Assembly: GCA_964626565.1 (NCBI GenBank)
Contig: CAZVFX010000067.1
Location: 1-39,185 of the forward strand
DNA length: 39,185 nt
Origin: CAZVFX01 sp964626565
GTDB taxonomy: Bacteria; Myxococcota_A; UBA9042; CAIXZC01
Direction of reading: 5' to 3'
Both the position numbers and the translations under genes were made by a program. Below the pieces are notes generated by a model. That model was given only the letters and a program-made list of their open reading frames with translations, was not told the origin of the DNA and ran no database searches. The stretch's first letter is position 1. Every line of letters starts with the position of its first letter. Of this stretch, positions 1 through 8,984 are shown in pieces.

Positions 1-40
1 CGCACTCGCTGCCTGAAACACGGCCGACATTCTCACCCCA

Positions 41-68
41 GGTGAACGGTTACCTATTATAGTTCACC
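41..68. promoter_or_regulatory. 7-bp inverted repeat upstream of the RidA-like gene promoter
   Basis: GGTGAAC at 41-47 is exactly complementary to GTTCACC at 62-68, with 14 AT-rich bases between them. The pair ends 5 bases before the predicted -35 box at 74. Its position would suit an upstream (activator-type) protein binding site. It could also be chance, because a 7-bp arm is short. I see no gene in bases 1-73. Confidence 0.35.
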
Positions 69-73
69 AGAGT

Positions 74-101
74 TTGACCCGCAACCGTCAAGCTGTATAC
101 T
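74..101 (+). promoter_or_regulatory. Sigma-70-like promoter for the tandem RidA gene
   Basis: TTGACC at 74-79 and TATACT at 96-101 are separated by 16 bases. This predicts a transcript start near 108 and a leader of about 30 bases that contains the Shine-Dalgarno GGAGGAG at 128-134. Confidence 0.55.
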
Positions 102-140
102 TGGAGGCGAATCGACCGCAACCGTCCGGAGGAGTGGATG

Positions 141-1322
141 ATGAAACGCCTGACAATACGGGACCCGGACACCGGGACCATCGTCCAGGCGTCCCTATTC
201 CATCCGGGACAGGGAGTAAGGGAGGTGTACCTGTGCGGCTTCGCCCCGGGCCGCGCTCCCGCAGAACAGTTGGCCGCCAGACTATTGGAAAGCTATCGGT
301 CCGCGCTAGGCGAATTGGGCCTGCCGGAAGAATCGGTGGTGTTCCGGCGACTTCACGCAAGCCGCGGCAACAACGGGCAGGCCGGTCTCGCCGGCTCCCC
401 CCTGGCTGAATCGGGCGACGGGCCTGACTCAGCCGCGGTGGCCTTCGTAGGCCAGCCGGTCAGCCCTGATGGCGGATTGGGCCTGTGGGCCTACCATTTG
501 CACGAAGATACCCCGCTCAAAAAGACGCAAGTGAAGGACGGAGTGGTAATCCGGCGGCCCGGTTCAAATTTGCTGTGGTTGGCGGGGTTACCCGGGGAAG
601 TCAACTCGACCAATGACCCGGCGGCACAGACCAGACTCGCATTCGAGGCGTGTGCCGCAGAGTTGGACCGATGGGGCGGCAACATGGCGGACCATCTGCT
701 GCGCACCTGGGTCTATGTAGATGACATCGACCGCAACTACCAGTCCATGTGCGATACGAGGCGAGAGCTGTTCGGGCAGCACGGCCTCACCAGCCGCACG
801 CATTATATCGTAAGCACCGGCATTGGCGCCGACTTTTCCGATGACGCGCGCGTCATCTCACTGGACAGTTGCGCAGCCATCGGCTTGAGCAACGGCCAGG
901 TCCACTACCTGGCAGCCCCGCACCTGCTCAGCCGGACCGACCTGTACGGCGTCACCTTCGAACGAGGTGCGACGGTGAGTTTCGGGGACCGCAAGCACAT
1001 ACTTCTGGCCGGGACTGCAAGCTGTTCGAGCGAAGGGGAGACCTTACACTCCGGGGATGTCCCGGCCCAACTGGAGCGCGTCATCAAGAACCTGGAGGGC
1101 TTGCTCGCAGAAGCAGGCGGTACTCTCTCAGACCTGGCGTACCTGCTGGCCTACGTGAGGAACAACGAGGATGGCGCGTCGGTCCGCTCTATGCTGTCAG
1201 AGTCATTGCCCGACGTCCCGCTGCTGGTTGTACAGGGGCCGGTATGTCGTCCGGAGTGGTTGGTCGAGGTTGAAGGTGCTGCACTGCTGGCGGACAGCGA
1301 CTCGAGGTGGCTGCCGTTTTGA
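141..1322 (+). CDS. Tandem RidA/YjgF-superfamily protein
   Basis: Predicted cytoplasmic protein of 393 residues with two RidA/YjgF-type folds in one chain. The central part (LRTWVYVDDIDRNY, then THYIVSTGIGA) and the C-terminal domain (FGDRKHILLAGTAS, LEGLLAEAGG, then VCRPEWLVEVEG) match the RidA signature of an alternating sheet followed by a helix and a closing V-E-x-E-G strand. Single-domain RidA proteins are about 130 residues and hydrolyse reactive enamine/imine intermediates. Long versions are usually annotated only as RidA family, and the chorismatase fold is related. The arginine of VCRP may be the substrate-binding residue, but the reaction here is unknown. Two adjacent ATGs are possible starts. 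The Shine-Dalgarno GGAGGAG (128-134) is only 3 bases from the ATG at 138 but 6 bases from the one at 141, so I chose 141. The gene stops at a TGA, which matters for reading the A2M gene. Confidence 0.8.
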   Translation: MKRLTIRDPDTGTIVQASLFHPGQGVREVYLCGFAPGRAPAEQLAARLLESYRSALGELGLPEESVVFRRLHASRGNNGQAGLAGSPLAESGDGPDSAAVAFVGQPVSPDGGLGLWAYHLHEDTPLKKTQVKDGVVIRRPGSNLLWLAGLPGEVNSTNDPAAQTRLAFEACAAELDRWGGNMADHLLRTWVYVDDIDRNYQSMCDTRRELFGQHGLTSRTHYIVSTGIGADFSDDARVISLDSCAAIGLSNGQVHYLAAPHLLSRTDLYGVTFERGATVSFGDRKHILLAGTASCSSEGETLHSGDVPAQLERVIKNLEGLLAEAGGTLSDLAYLLAYVRNNEDGASVRSMLSESLPDVPLLVVQGPVCRPEWLVEVEGAALLADSDSRWLPF

Positions 1323-1334
1323 GCCGGGGTGGTG

Positions 1335-1823
1335 CTACTCCTCTTCTTCCACAAATTCAGAGAGGAGCTCCCAACTGTCCATGACCCGGGAACGATAGCA
1401 GCCGAGGATGTTGCAAACACCTACCATGTCCCCTTCTTTCAACGCAGGGGACAGGTAAATGCCGATGAGGTCTCCATCGCCGCCACAGTTGCAGTCGGCA
1501 ATCTTGGGAAACTCCACCTCGCATTCGGGGCACTTGATGTTGACCCGGACCCCTTCCTTGATTTCGCGGTTCATGCCGACCTTGGAGTGGTCCCCATGAA
1601 TCGGGCTCAGGATCACTTCACCCGACCAGTCTCCCGCCTCCACGAACAGGGAGACTCCAGGATAACCGTCGAACACCACGTCCTGGCGGCGAACAAGGTT
1701 GTGGCCGTTGGGACAGAAAGCCTGGGTGATAATCACCATCACTCCGTCAGCAACCGAGATCCCGGTCTGCTCACTCGGAGTTGGCCTCCTCATCTTGACT
1801 ATGCCTTCCCGTTTTCGTTCCAC
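1335..1823 (-). CDS. Small cysteine-containing protein of unknown function
   Basis: A 162-residue protein that I do not recognise. It has several cysteine groups: CPNGHN near residue 37, CPEC and CNCGG in the middle, and CNILGC near residue 140. It ends in an acidic EEEE-type tail. The cysteine spacing suggests bound zinc, possibly a zinc ribbon made by CPNGH and CPEC, but this is inference. There is no signal peptide or membrane segment, so it is probably cytoplasmic. The start is a GTG at 1823, preceded by GGAGG about 4 bases upstream; the ATG at codon 11 has no such site. It converges on the RidA-like gene with only 12 bases between the two stop codons. Confidence 0.65.
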   Translation of the reverse strand: MERKREGIVKMRRPTPSEQTGISVADGVMVIITQAFCPNGHNLVRRQDVVFDGYPGVSLFVEAGDWSGEVILSPIHGDHSKVGMNREIKEGVRVNIKCPECEVEFPKIADCNCGGDGDLIGIYLSPALKEGDMVGVCNILGCYRSRVMDSWELLSEFVEEEE

Positions 1824-1854
1824 TGGCCTCCCTCCATCTCATAGTCTCGGGTGC

Positions 1855-1882
1855 ATTATAATGACGGGAGGTGGCTACGCAA
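1855..1882 (-). promoter_or_regulatory. Promoter for the small cysteine-containing protein
   Basis: On the minus strand a perfect TATAAT (plus coordinates 1855-1860) lies 16 bases after TTGCGT (1877-1882). It would start transcription near 1848, about 25 bases before the GTG start. The -35 match is weak and the -10 match is perfect. Confidence 0.45.
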
Positions 1883-1908
1883 AGAAAAAACATGGAGGGG
1901 TTAGTTGG

Positions 1909-1955
1909 AATTGATAATTGAAGATTGATAATTGAGAATTGATAATTGAAAATTG
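1909..1955. repeat. AT-rich short tandem repeat (AATTGATAATTG-type)
   Basis: Three imperfect copies of a unit close to AATTGATAATTGA lie head to tail between the end of the A2M gene and the small cysteine gene. The block shares the 13-mer TAATTGAAAATTG (1943-1955) with a second block at 9951-9996 in the same orientation. I see no GC-rich terminator hairpin here for the A2M gene. Confidence 0.7.
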
Positions 1956-1960
1956 CTTCT

Positions 1961-4900
1961 CTAATCCGCGTGTACGAGCTGTCCGGACTGAGTGGCCTTG
2001 AGGTCGCTCTGGTAGTACATCCGCACTTCCGAATCGCCTGTCTGAGCCTTTACCGGGTAGCGGGCTTTCAGGCGGTACTCAACAACGTGCGGCTCGCCGT
2101 GAACCAGGTCATCGAGATAGACGATGAGTTGGCGGCCGGTGACCTCGTAGAGACTGATGGCGCCCTGCTTCTTGAGCAGTTCGAGGTCCTCGGTCATCAC
2201 ATCGAATCCAGGCGGAAGCCCCAAGGACACCAGCACCATTCCAGCCGCGTCCGGGTCGTTCTTTTTGAGCACCGCTTTCACCTGTACGGTTTCATCCACC
2301 TTGACGTTTCGGCGGTCATATTTGACGTCGATGGTCAACGCTTCCGCCGGCTTTTCTTCCTTTCGCCACGGCACAAAATGGGTTGAAACCACCTGGTAGC
2401 CCAGATTTCCGCGTCCCTGGTAATCCAAAGTCAGCACGTTGCGATTCTTCAGCAATGAGGAAGGGACCTCCACCTGCCACACCACGTCCCGATTGAAGTT
2501 GTCGAAATGCTGGGCCTCCAGTTCCTCTCCGTTGAGCAACACGCTCACGTCGGCCTGAGTGTCCCCACCTTCCAGGGTTGCAGCGGCCAGGAACGTCTTG
2601 AGAGCCAGGACGCTGGCCTGGGTGTTGTATCCCCAGTTGCCGCTGGGGTCCTTGCTCGCGGCGAGGTAGTTGACGATTGCGGGAACGTCTGCCTGGTTGC
2701 GGCCCGAGTGGATGTAGGCCAGGGCCATGAGCGCAGAAATCTCGACGTGAGCGGCCTTGCCTGCTGAGTATACCAGAGTGTGACCTGTCTGTTCCCAGTG
2801 CAAAGTGTCACCGTCCTCTATTCCTGCCTTGCGAATGGTCTTCAGTGCGCTGTCCAGCGCGCCACCTTTCCTTCCGGCCACGGCCAGTGCATTGGCGCAC
2901 AGGCCAAGGGTGTAAAGGTCCTCTTCCTTCTTGACGCCCTTTTCGATGTACTTCAGCGCCTTCTTCACCGACCCGCGGTCACCGTATCCGCCTTCCACCA
3001 GGCCCCACGTGATGTAACATGTGGATCTCAGTGTTCCGGCGCCGAGGTTCTCGTTGCCCGCGTGGAGATGGCGATCCTCGCCCCACGAACCGTCGCCTTT
3101 TTGCAACCGCTCCAGATAGTCTCTGGCACGGGTGATTACCGCTTCATCCACCGCGTCATACACCTTCTGAGTGTCTTTGAGCATCATGATGGCGAGGGCG
3201 GTAAGGATCGGATTACCCGGGTTATCTCCTTCCCACCAGTTGAATCCGCCCGACTCACACTCAAAGGTAAGAATACGCTGGTAGCCGACGTTGACATACT
3301 GCATAGCTTTCATTTCGATTTCCGGGGTGGACTGGTCAGTGTCTTTCAGGTACTGGAGAGCCAAAACGTTGGGCCACGCCGACGACGTGGTCTGCTCAAA
3401 TCAGCCCCCTGGAAGACGTAGCATGCTATCCATGCCCTGGACTACGTGTGAGGCCAGCCCCGGCAGCACCTGGACCACCAGGTTTGCAGAGCCGTCGATG
3501 GTGCTCTTGGGGTAGTCCAACTTCACTTCCACCCTGTCCTTCGCTGCACCGTCGTCTTTCTCGGTGCTGAATTTGCCGCTGGCGCTGGAGAGGATTTCCT
3601 TCCCATCGGACCGCACCTGCACGGTGCGACGGATCGCATCGGCCACGCCCCGGCTTCCCCGGCCATGAACGGTGAGCGAGTGCCAACCTACTTTCTTGAC
3701 CCGCACCGGAAAACTGGCCCCGGCCACTTCGCCCGGTCCCAGCCGCAAGGTCTTTTTGCCTTCCCCGAGCAATTCCATCCAATCCTCTTCCTGGACTTCC
3801 AGCGTAATTTCCTGCTCTTCTTCCAGGTAGTTGTAGATGGCGATGGGAAACTGCACTTCGTCGTTCCGGGTCAGGAAGACGGGGAAATCAATATCAACAA
3901 AGAAGTCTTGGAACACCACCATCGGATCCGCGCTGCCGCCCAAGCGGCCACTCATGTCCGAGGCAAGAGTGGACATGCGCCAGGAGGTGATGGAGTCCGC
4001 AAGCGGGATCTCAACCGCGGCCCGGCCGTTTTCATCGGTGATAAGGCTGGGTTCTACGAACAACGTCTCGGGGAACCAGCTTCGCACCCGCACCTTTTCG
4101 CCGCCGCCTTCGCCGCCGCCGGCTTTGCCATCGGCCTTGCTTCCATCGTCGGCGCGATCTTGTTCACGCAGTTCGTCCATCGGTTTTTCCGCGGCGAGCT
4201 TCATCATGCCGCCCGCGTCTCCCGCAGCCATGGGAACCGCACCTTCCGCGAAGTCCATGTCCCAGCCGCCTCTCCGGGCCCGCACCGCGGTAGTCTCTAC
4301 CCGGGGGCACAACTCCCACTGGTTCAGCGTCACGGTGACGTCGTCCCACGATTCGAAGAGGGCATCGGGACCAGCGGAGGTCAGCGTCAGATTGCCGTGT
4401 TCGGCCTTGGTCCGAAACTTCGTTCCCCACGGGTCGTTGGACTGCCGGGCGAGCACTTCGTCGTACAGTTTGTGCAGGTCCTGCCAGGATTGGTTGTAAC
4501 ACTGGTAGCTCTTCCTCAGCTCCCCAGCCATCTCCTCACGCATCTTGGCAAAGTGCTGGTTGAGGCGGGCCACCGTTTTCTCCCGGGTCCCGGTCCACGA
4601 TGACACCGTGGTTATCCTTACCGCCACATCGCCGTGCGCGGCCAAGGCCACGGCCGCGTTTTCCTGCACGGCGTGCTTTTCTCCGTCGTCCGTTGCCGCC
4701 GAAGCCCGCATGATGAGACTTCCCAAAGTCTGGCCCATGAGGGGCCCGATCTGGTACGACGCTTTCTGCAACTCCTCCTCCAACGCGAAATAGAGTTTAA
4801 GGAGTCCCGGCTTCGATTCGCTTAGTGCAAACACCGCTTCGTCCACCACCTGGATCCCCAGGGCCGCCTGCACAGGATTGTCGTTGCCGTCGGTAACCTG

Positions 4901-7054
4901 GAACTCCACCAGGGCGGTTTCCGCAGGCTTGTACTGATCGCGGTCGGAGGCCACGTCGACCTTCAGGTCGCTGGCGCTCTCCACATAAACTACCCGGCTG
5001 TCCCGGGTGAACTCGCCGCGCTCAGATAGAACGTAGGCTGACACAACAAGGGTTCCGTTTATCCCCTGGTCCAAATCCAGCTTGTAGCTTCCCTTGCCGT
5101 TTTCCATCGCCACCGTTGCGGTGGCCACCGTCTGGTTGTCTCGGGTGACGTCCAGAAATGCATCGGAGACGCCGCCCGGGGCCAGAACGTCCACCACCAT
5201 GGTCTCTCCGCCTTTGTAGATGGCCCGGTCAGTGCGAGCGAGCACGCTGGTGTCTGCGCCGGCCGCGTCGAAGTGGAATGATGCCGAGTGGGTATGTCCA
5301 CTCAAAGCTTTGGCCGCGACCTGGATGTCGAGGCTCGAGTTCTTCGGCACCAGAGAAAAAGTGGCGATACCGTTGTCACCTACTTTGACCGGAGTCAAGG
5401 GCATCCCCTTCTGGCCGAAGATGGACGAAGAAAGACGGCAACCGGCAGCCATGGGACCGCCCGCCGGGTCTGAGACCACCAGGTAGAACCGGTTGGAAAC
5501 CCCGGGGACGATGGCGCCGCTTTCGGGGAAAAGCCCCACCTTCATCGGTTCGCGGGCAACCACGATCTGTTTATTGGAAGAGTGCTTCTGGCCTGCCGAG
5601 TCTTCAACCGCTACTTCCATGAGCATAAGCGCGTCGCCCCCTTCCAGAGGCTGGCCGATGAGGCGCTTGGGCAGCTTGTAGGAGAAGTGGAGGATTCCCT
5701 CACTGTTCGCGGTGCCCTGAATTACCCGATCCGGCACCCACTGTGCCTGGTAGTCGAATACCGTAACCTTGACCTTGGCGCCGCTCACCGGCTTGCCGAA
5801 GAAGTAACGTGCGTCGACGGTACCTTCCAGCTTCTGACCGGGAAGATAGTACTCCCGGTCCAACTTGGAAGTCACTTTGAATTTCGGCAGCACGTATCGT
5901 TCGACCGTAACCGCTTTTTCCATCTGATTGTCACCGGCAGTGACTGCGACCGTGTACTTGCCCAAATTCACCTGGGTGGCCAGCACGAAGCTTGCCGATG
6001 CGACACCAAAGGCGTTGGTACGGGTAGCCTTCTTAAACACCTTGTTTCCCTTGGCATCCATGATCTCCATCAGTACGTCTTCTTTGCCCACGGGACGATT
6101 ATCCGGGCGCTTGAGAATAAGAGAACGCAGATGCAGGGTCTGTCCCGGCTGGTAGAGCGGCTTGTCGGTGGTAATGAGGATCTTCGTCTCCTCGATCACT
6201 TCAGCCGAAAATGACACTTCGGCAACGCCTCCACCGGCCAACTCTCCGGCCGCGGCAAGCTCAACCCGCCCCTTTTTGAACGCGGGAAGCTTCACCAGCG
6301 CAGTACCGTTTGCATCGGTCCTGGCGGTGACTGTAGCCTTCTTTCCCTTTTCCGTCTTGGCGGTAAGTCGCACCGTACGCCAGGCGTAGGGCTGATGCGT
6401 CACTGCATCCATCACTTTGACAGGCAGCCGGGCGTCTGCGCCGGCGTAGAAGTTCTCCGGTACGTGGGCTGCGAGCACGGGCTTGGGCATGAGATAGAAA
6501 AGGCTCTTTCGATCATTGGCTCGCTTGCCCGCGAATTTCAGCGAATAGGACACCACATAATCCACCTCTTCCGCCCCACCCTGCCCCGACAACAACTTGG
6601 GCAGCGAAACGGTGAGATCGTTGAACCCGGGAGCGACTTTACGCTTGCCGCCACGGTGCGCCACCTGGTTGCCGGCAAGGTCTTCTACCAGCACGAAATA
6701 GGAAACCCGAACCGGGTCTTCCATCCCGTTTGCGAACGGGAATCGTAGCTCGAGCCCCTTGGAGACGGTTGACGCGGTTACGAGTTTCTTCTTCAACGAA
6801 ATACTACCTGCCACCGGGGCTCGTTTGTCGTTGCCGCCCGCGGCGTCGAAACCACCGCCTGCACCCGTCGCGGCCGAGCCGTCGGAACCCTCCCACAGCG
6901 CGTTGACGTCCACCATGTCGATGACACCGCCCGAGCCGTCCTTCGGGTCGCCTGCGCCGGGATTTCCATCCCGGGCGTGGCTTTCCTTCAGACCTCCCTG
7001 GAGCACCAGCGTCACTCCCAAAATCACCAGAACCAGAGCCTGTCGAGTTCTCAT
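1961..7054 (-). CDS. Alpha-2-macroglobulin family protein with in-frame TGA at the thioester cysteine
   Basis: Secreted protease-trap-like protein of 1,697 residues if the TGA at codon 1218 is read through. The start is the ATG at 7054, preceded by AGGAGGAGG (7058-7066). Residues 1-28 form a signal peptide ending near SHA; there is no lipobox cysteine, unlike many bacterial A2M lipoproteins. Macroglobulin-type domains follow, including TDKPLYQPGQ near residue 295. A low-complexity, protease-accessible stretch at about 918-985 could act as bait. The A2M domain (SWFPETLFVEP, then TSWRMSTLASD) begins near 984. Next come LPGG-[TGA]-FEQTTS at 1218, an alpha-alpha toroid (about 1230-1480) and a receptor-binding-like domain ending at 1697 (about 1570-1697). 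Bacterial relatives carry C-x-E-Q at this spot, where the cysteine and glutamine form the thioester. If TGA is a true stop, the pieces are 3401-7054 and an orphan frame to 1961. The gene is not beside pbpC, the usual partner of bacterial A2M. It lies 94 bases after the HgdB-HgdC fusion and may be co-transcribed with it. Confidence 0.85.
3374..3390 (-). promoter_or_regulatory. SECIS-like hairpin just after the in-frame TGA
   Basis: Read on the minus strand, bases 11-27 after the TGA form CCACGTC / GTC / GGCGTGG. This is seven base pairs (one of them U-G) closed by a GUC loop that starts with G and lies 18 bases after the TGA. Known bacterial SECIS elements are short hairpins inside the coding region, immediately 3' of the UGA, with a G near the start of the apical loop. 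The placement agrees, but a hairpin of this size can occur by chance in GC-rich coding DNA. Confidence 0.4.
3401..3403 (-). other. In-frame TGA, candidate selenocysteine codon (residue 1218 of the A2M protein)
   Basis: The only in-frame stop between 7054 and 1963. The residues before it (MLRLPGG) and after it (FEQTTSSAWPN) are those expected around the thioester cysteine in bacterial A2M proteins, so the TGA replaces exactly that cysteine (TGC or TGT to TGA is one base). The frame is unchanged on both sides. The RidA-like, HgdB-like and MYXO-CTERM genes of this window all end in TGA, so TGA is not simply a sense codon here. Confidence 0.55.
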
Positions 7055-7148
7055 TTTCCTCCTCCTAAACCGTGGGGGTTCATCCACTTACAAGCGGCCG
7101 AATGTGCGACCGGACAAACGGGGGTTACGAGGGTCTTGGAAAAAGGTT

Positions 7149-8984
7149 CTAACCGGCGAGTCTGAGACAGCCCAGCGCCCCATTGAAGCGCGGTTCAGGC
7201 AGGGGAGTGACCGACGGAGCTTGCAATAATTCGGAAAGGAGGGTGGCCAGCGCGGCGCCGGCAGCCAGCCCCCCGGCAAGATGCACGGGCAGGCCCCGGG
7301 CTTCCGGGAGCTTGGCCACCAGGCCCGCAGTGCGTTGGGCAACACTTTGCATGATCCCCGCGGCGATCCCCTCGAACGGGATTCCTTCCACCACCAGCCC
7401 GATCACTTCCGATTCCCCGAAGGTAGCGCACACGTTGGTCAACTCGACGGCACCCTCGTGATGACGCACTATTTCGTCGAGGGGCATGGCCAGCAAGGTC
7501 GCCATGTTCTCCACGTAACGGCCGCTGCCCGCGGCGCACTTATCGTTCATGACAAACGCCTCAACCTCGCCGCGGTTAACCACCACCGCCTTGGTGTCCT
7601 GGCCCCCAAGGTCGATAAGGAGGAAGCGCTCGTCCGCAACCTGGCCCGCCGCACCCGCCGCATGGGCAACGATCTCGGGTACCGCACGCGTATTGCCGAA
7701 CTGCACCAGGTTACGGCCATACCCGGTGGAGACAAGCACCGCGTCTCGCGGGTCACTGCCCGGGACTCCCATGGCAGCCAGCAGCTTGCCCACGTCAATC
7801 TCCGGCTTTCCCGCCTTGTTGGGAGAGGCAAACAGGTTGTAGAACCGCACCGTGTCCATGGCCAGTGAAGCAGGCTCACCATCCGCTGATGCCACCACCT
7901 TGGCGAAACGACTACCGAGGTCCATTCCCAGCGCCAGGCCGGAAGGAAGACCGGGCGCCTCCAGCCGCCCCTTCGGCCTGGGTTTCCGACGGGCCGACAA
8001 CAACTCGAGGAATCCTTCCAGGCGTACACCGTCGCGGGCGGTTATGGGACGAGGAAGGTCCCCTTCCAAGACCAGCAGGGGGGTACCGGCGAGCTTTCTT
8101 TCGACGAAGGCAAGCTCCAGGTTGTGATGGCAGAACGCCTGGGAGTAGATGATCACGCCGTCTACCCGGCGCTCCTCCAAGAGCTTGTTGAACTTGTCGA
8201 CTCTCGCCTCGATCCCATAGGGATAGGCGTAGTCAAGATACTGTTGCGCCAGCGAATCGGAAGGGGGCAACATGGCGAAGTCGCGCTCCGTCTCAGTGAG
8301 TACGACATGCGCGCCCATCTCCTCCAGCCTCTCCAGGAATCCGTCGAACACCGCGGGCACTCCAAACAGGGCCAACCGGGGGCCCTGCGCACGGGCGCCA
8401 TCGTCATGCTCCTCGAGCACTTTCTCCAACCGCCGCTGAAAGAGCCGGGGGTTGCCGCCCATATCGGTGGACCTGAGCAGGCACGCCCTGGCCACCGACC
8501 CGGGCACGGTTCCGTCAGCCCAGTTCGCCTCATCGACGCGGGCGAGCAGTTCCCTCACCGGCCGGATCGTTTCAAAGGTGCTTTCCACCTCCGCTTTGCT
8601 GATTTCGAACTGGTTGCGGAAACGCTCCAGTTCCAACTCCATCTGCTCATCCCGGAAAAGGCCGGCGATGGGATAGTTGAACTCGATCACTTCCACGCCC
8701 CGCTGCTTCAGCAGGCCGGCCATGGCCGCGTTGTTGGTGCAGTCCCCCATCGGGACGGCCACAACCCTTCGGAAATCCAACGCCACCGTGGCCCCGAACA
8801 GACCCCGGGTCCAGGCGCATCCGTTGCGGGGCAGCCCGAGCACATCGGCCTGCCTGAGAAGCATCCCGGGGTCAGCGTGTGTCACGAACAGGTTGTTCAA
8901 ATCCACCGGCACCAACCCGGCGGCAAACAGCACCTCGACGGGGACGGTGGAGAAGATGCCGATTCTCTTTTCCTTGTGCGCCAT
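7149..8984 (-). CDS. HgdB-HgdC fusion: 2-hydroxyacyl-CoA dehydratase-type subunit fused to its ATP-dependent activator
   Basis: A 611-residue cytoplasmic protein with two parts. Residues 1 to about 345 resemble the HgdB/BcrB-type D-component of 2-hydroxyacyl-CoA dehydratases and double-cubane-cluster proteins. Three likely cluster cysteines are visible: C56 (NGCAW), C82 (GDCTNN) and C285 (FCHHN). From about 350 to the end it is a BadF/BcrA/HgdC-type ATPase: MDLGSRFAKVV (phosphate 1), STGYGRN, DLGGQDTKA (phosphate 2), and the cysteines C483 (NDKCAAGSGR) and C519 (NVCATFGESE) that hold the activator's bridging [4Fe-4S] cluster in relatives. In known systems the activator hydrolyses ATP to push a low-potential electron into the dehydratase. 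Here donor and acceptor are one chain. The substrate cannot be told from sequence. The ATG at 8984 overlaps the TGA of the upstream gene (TGATG), implying translational coupling. Confidence 0.85.
   Translation of the reverse strand: MAHKEKRIGIFSTVPVEVLFAAGLVPVDLNNLFVTHADPGMLLRQADVLGLPRNGCAWTRGLFGATVALDFRRVVAVPMGDCTNNAAMAGLLKQRGVEVIEFNYPIAGLFRDEQMELELERFRNQFEISKAEVESTFETIRPVRELLARVDEANWADGTVPGSVARACLLRSTDMGGNPRLFQRRLEKVLEEHDDGARAQGPRLALFGVPAVFDGFLERLEEMGAHVVLTETERDFAMLPPSDSLAQQYLDYAYPYGIEARVDKFNKLLEERRVDGVIIYSQAFCHHNLELAFVERKLAGTPLLVLEGDLPRPITARDGVRLEGFLELLSARRKPRPKGRLEAPGLPSGLALGMDLGSRFAKVVASADGEPASLAMDTVRFYNLFASPNKAGKPEIDVGKLLAAMGVPGSDPRDAVLVSTGYGRNLVQFGNTRAVPEIVAHAAGAAGQVADERFLLIDLGGQDTKAVVVNRGEVEAFVMNDKCAAGSGRYVENMATLLAMPLDEIVRHHEGAVELTNVCATFGESEVIGLVVEGIPFEGIAAGIMQSVAQRTAGLVAKLPEARGLPVHLAGGLAAGAALATLLSELLQAPSVTPLPEPRFNGALGCLRLAG

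Noticed and set aside
1323..1334. A bidirectional terminator between the converging first two genes
   Set aside because: Only 12 bases separate the stops, and no hairpin with a T-run is visible there.
3401..3403. A reassigned genetic code in which TGA is always an amino acid
   Set aside because: The RidA-like, HgdB-like and MYXO-CTERM genes end in TGA at natural protein ends, and no other gene in the window contains an internal TGA.
3401..7054. Treating the A2M gene as two separate genes (3401-7054 and 1961-3364)
   Set aside because: The second frame would start at a TTG with no ribosome binding site, in the middle of the conserved thioester domain. Both halves are in the same frame and together make one normal A2M protein.
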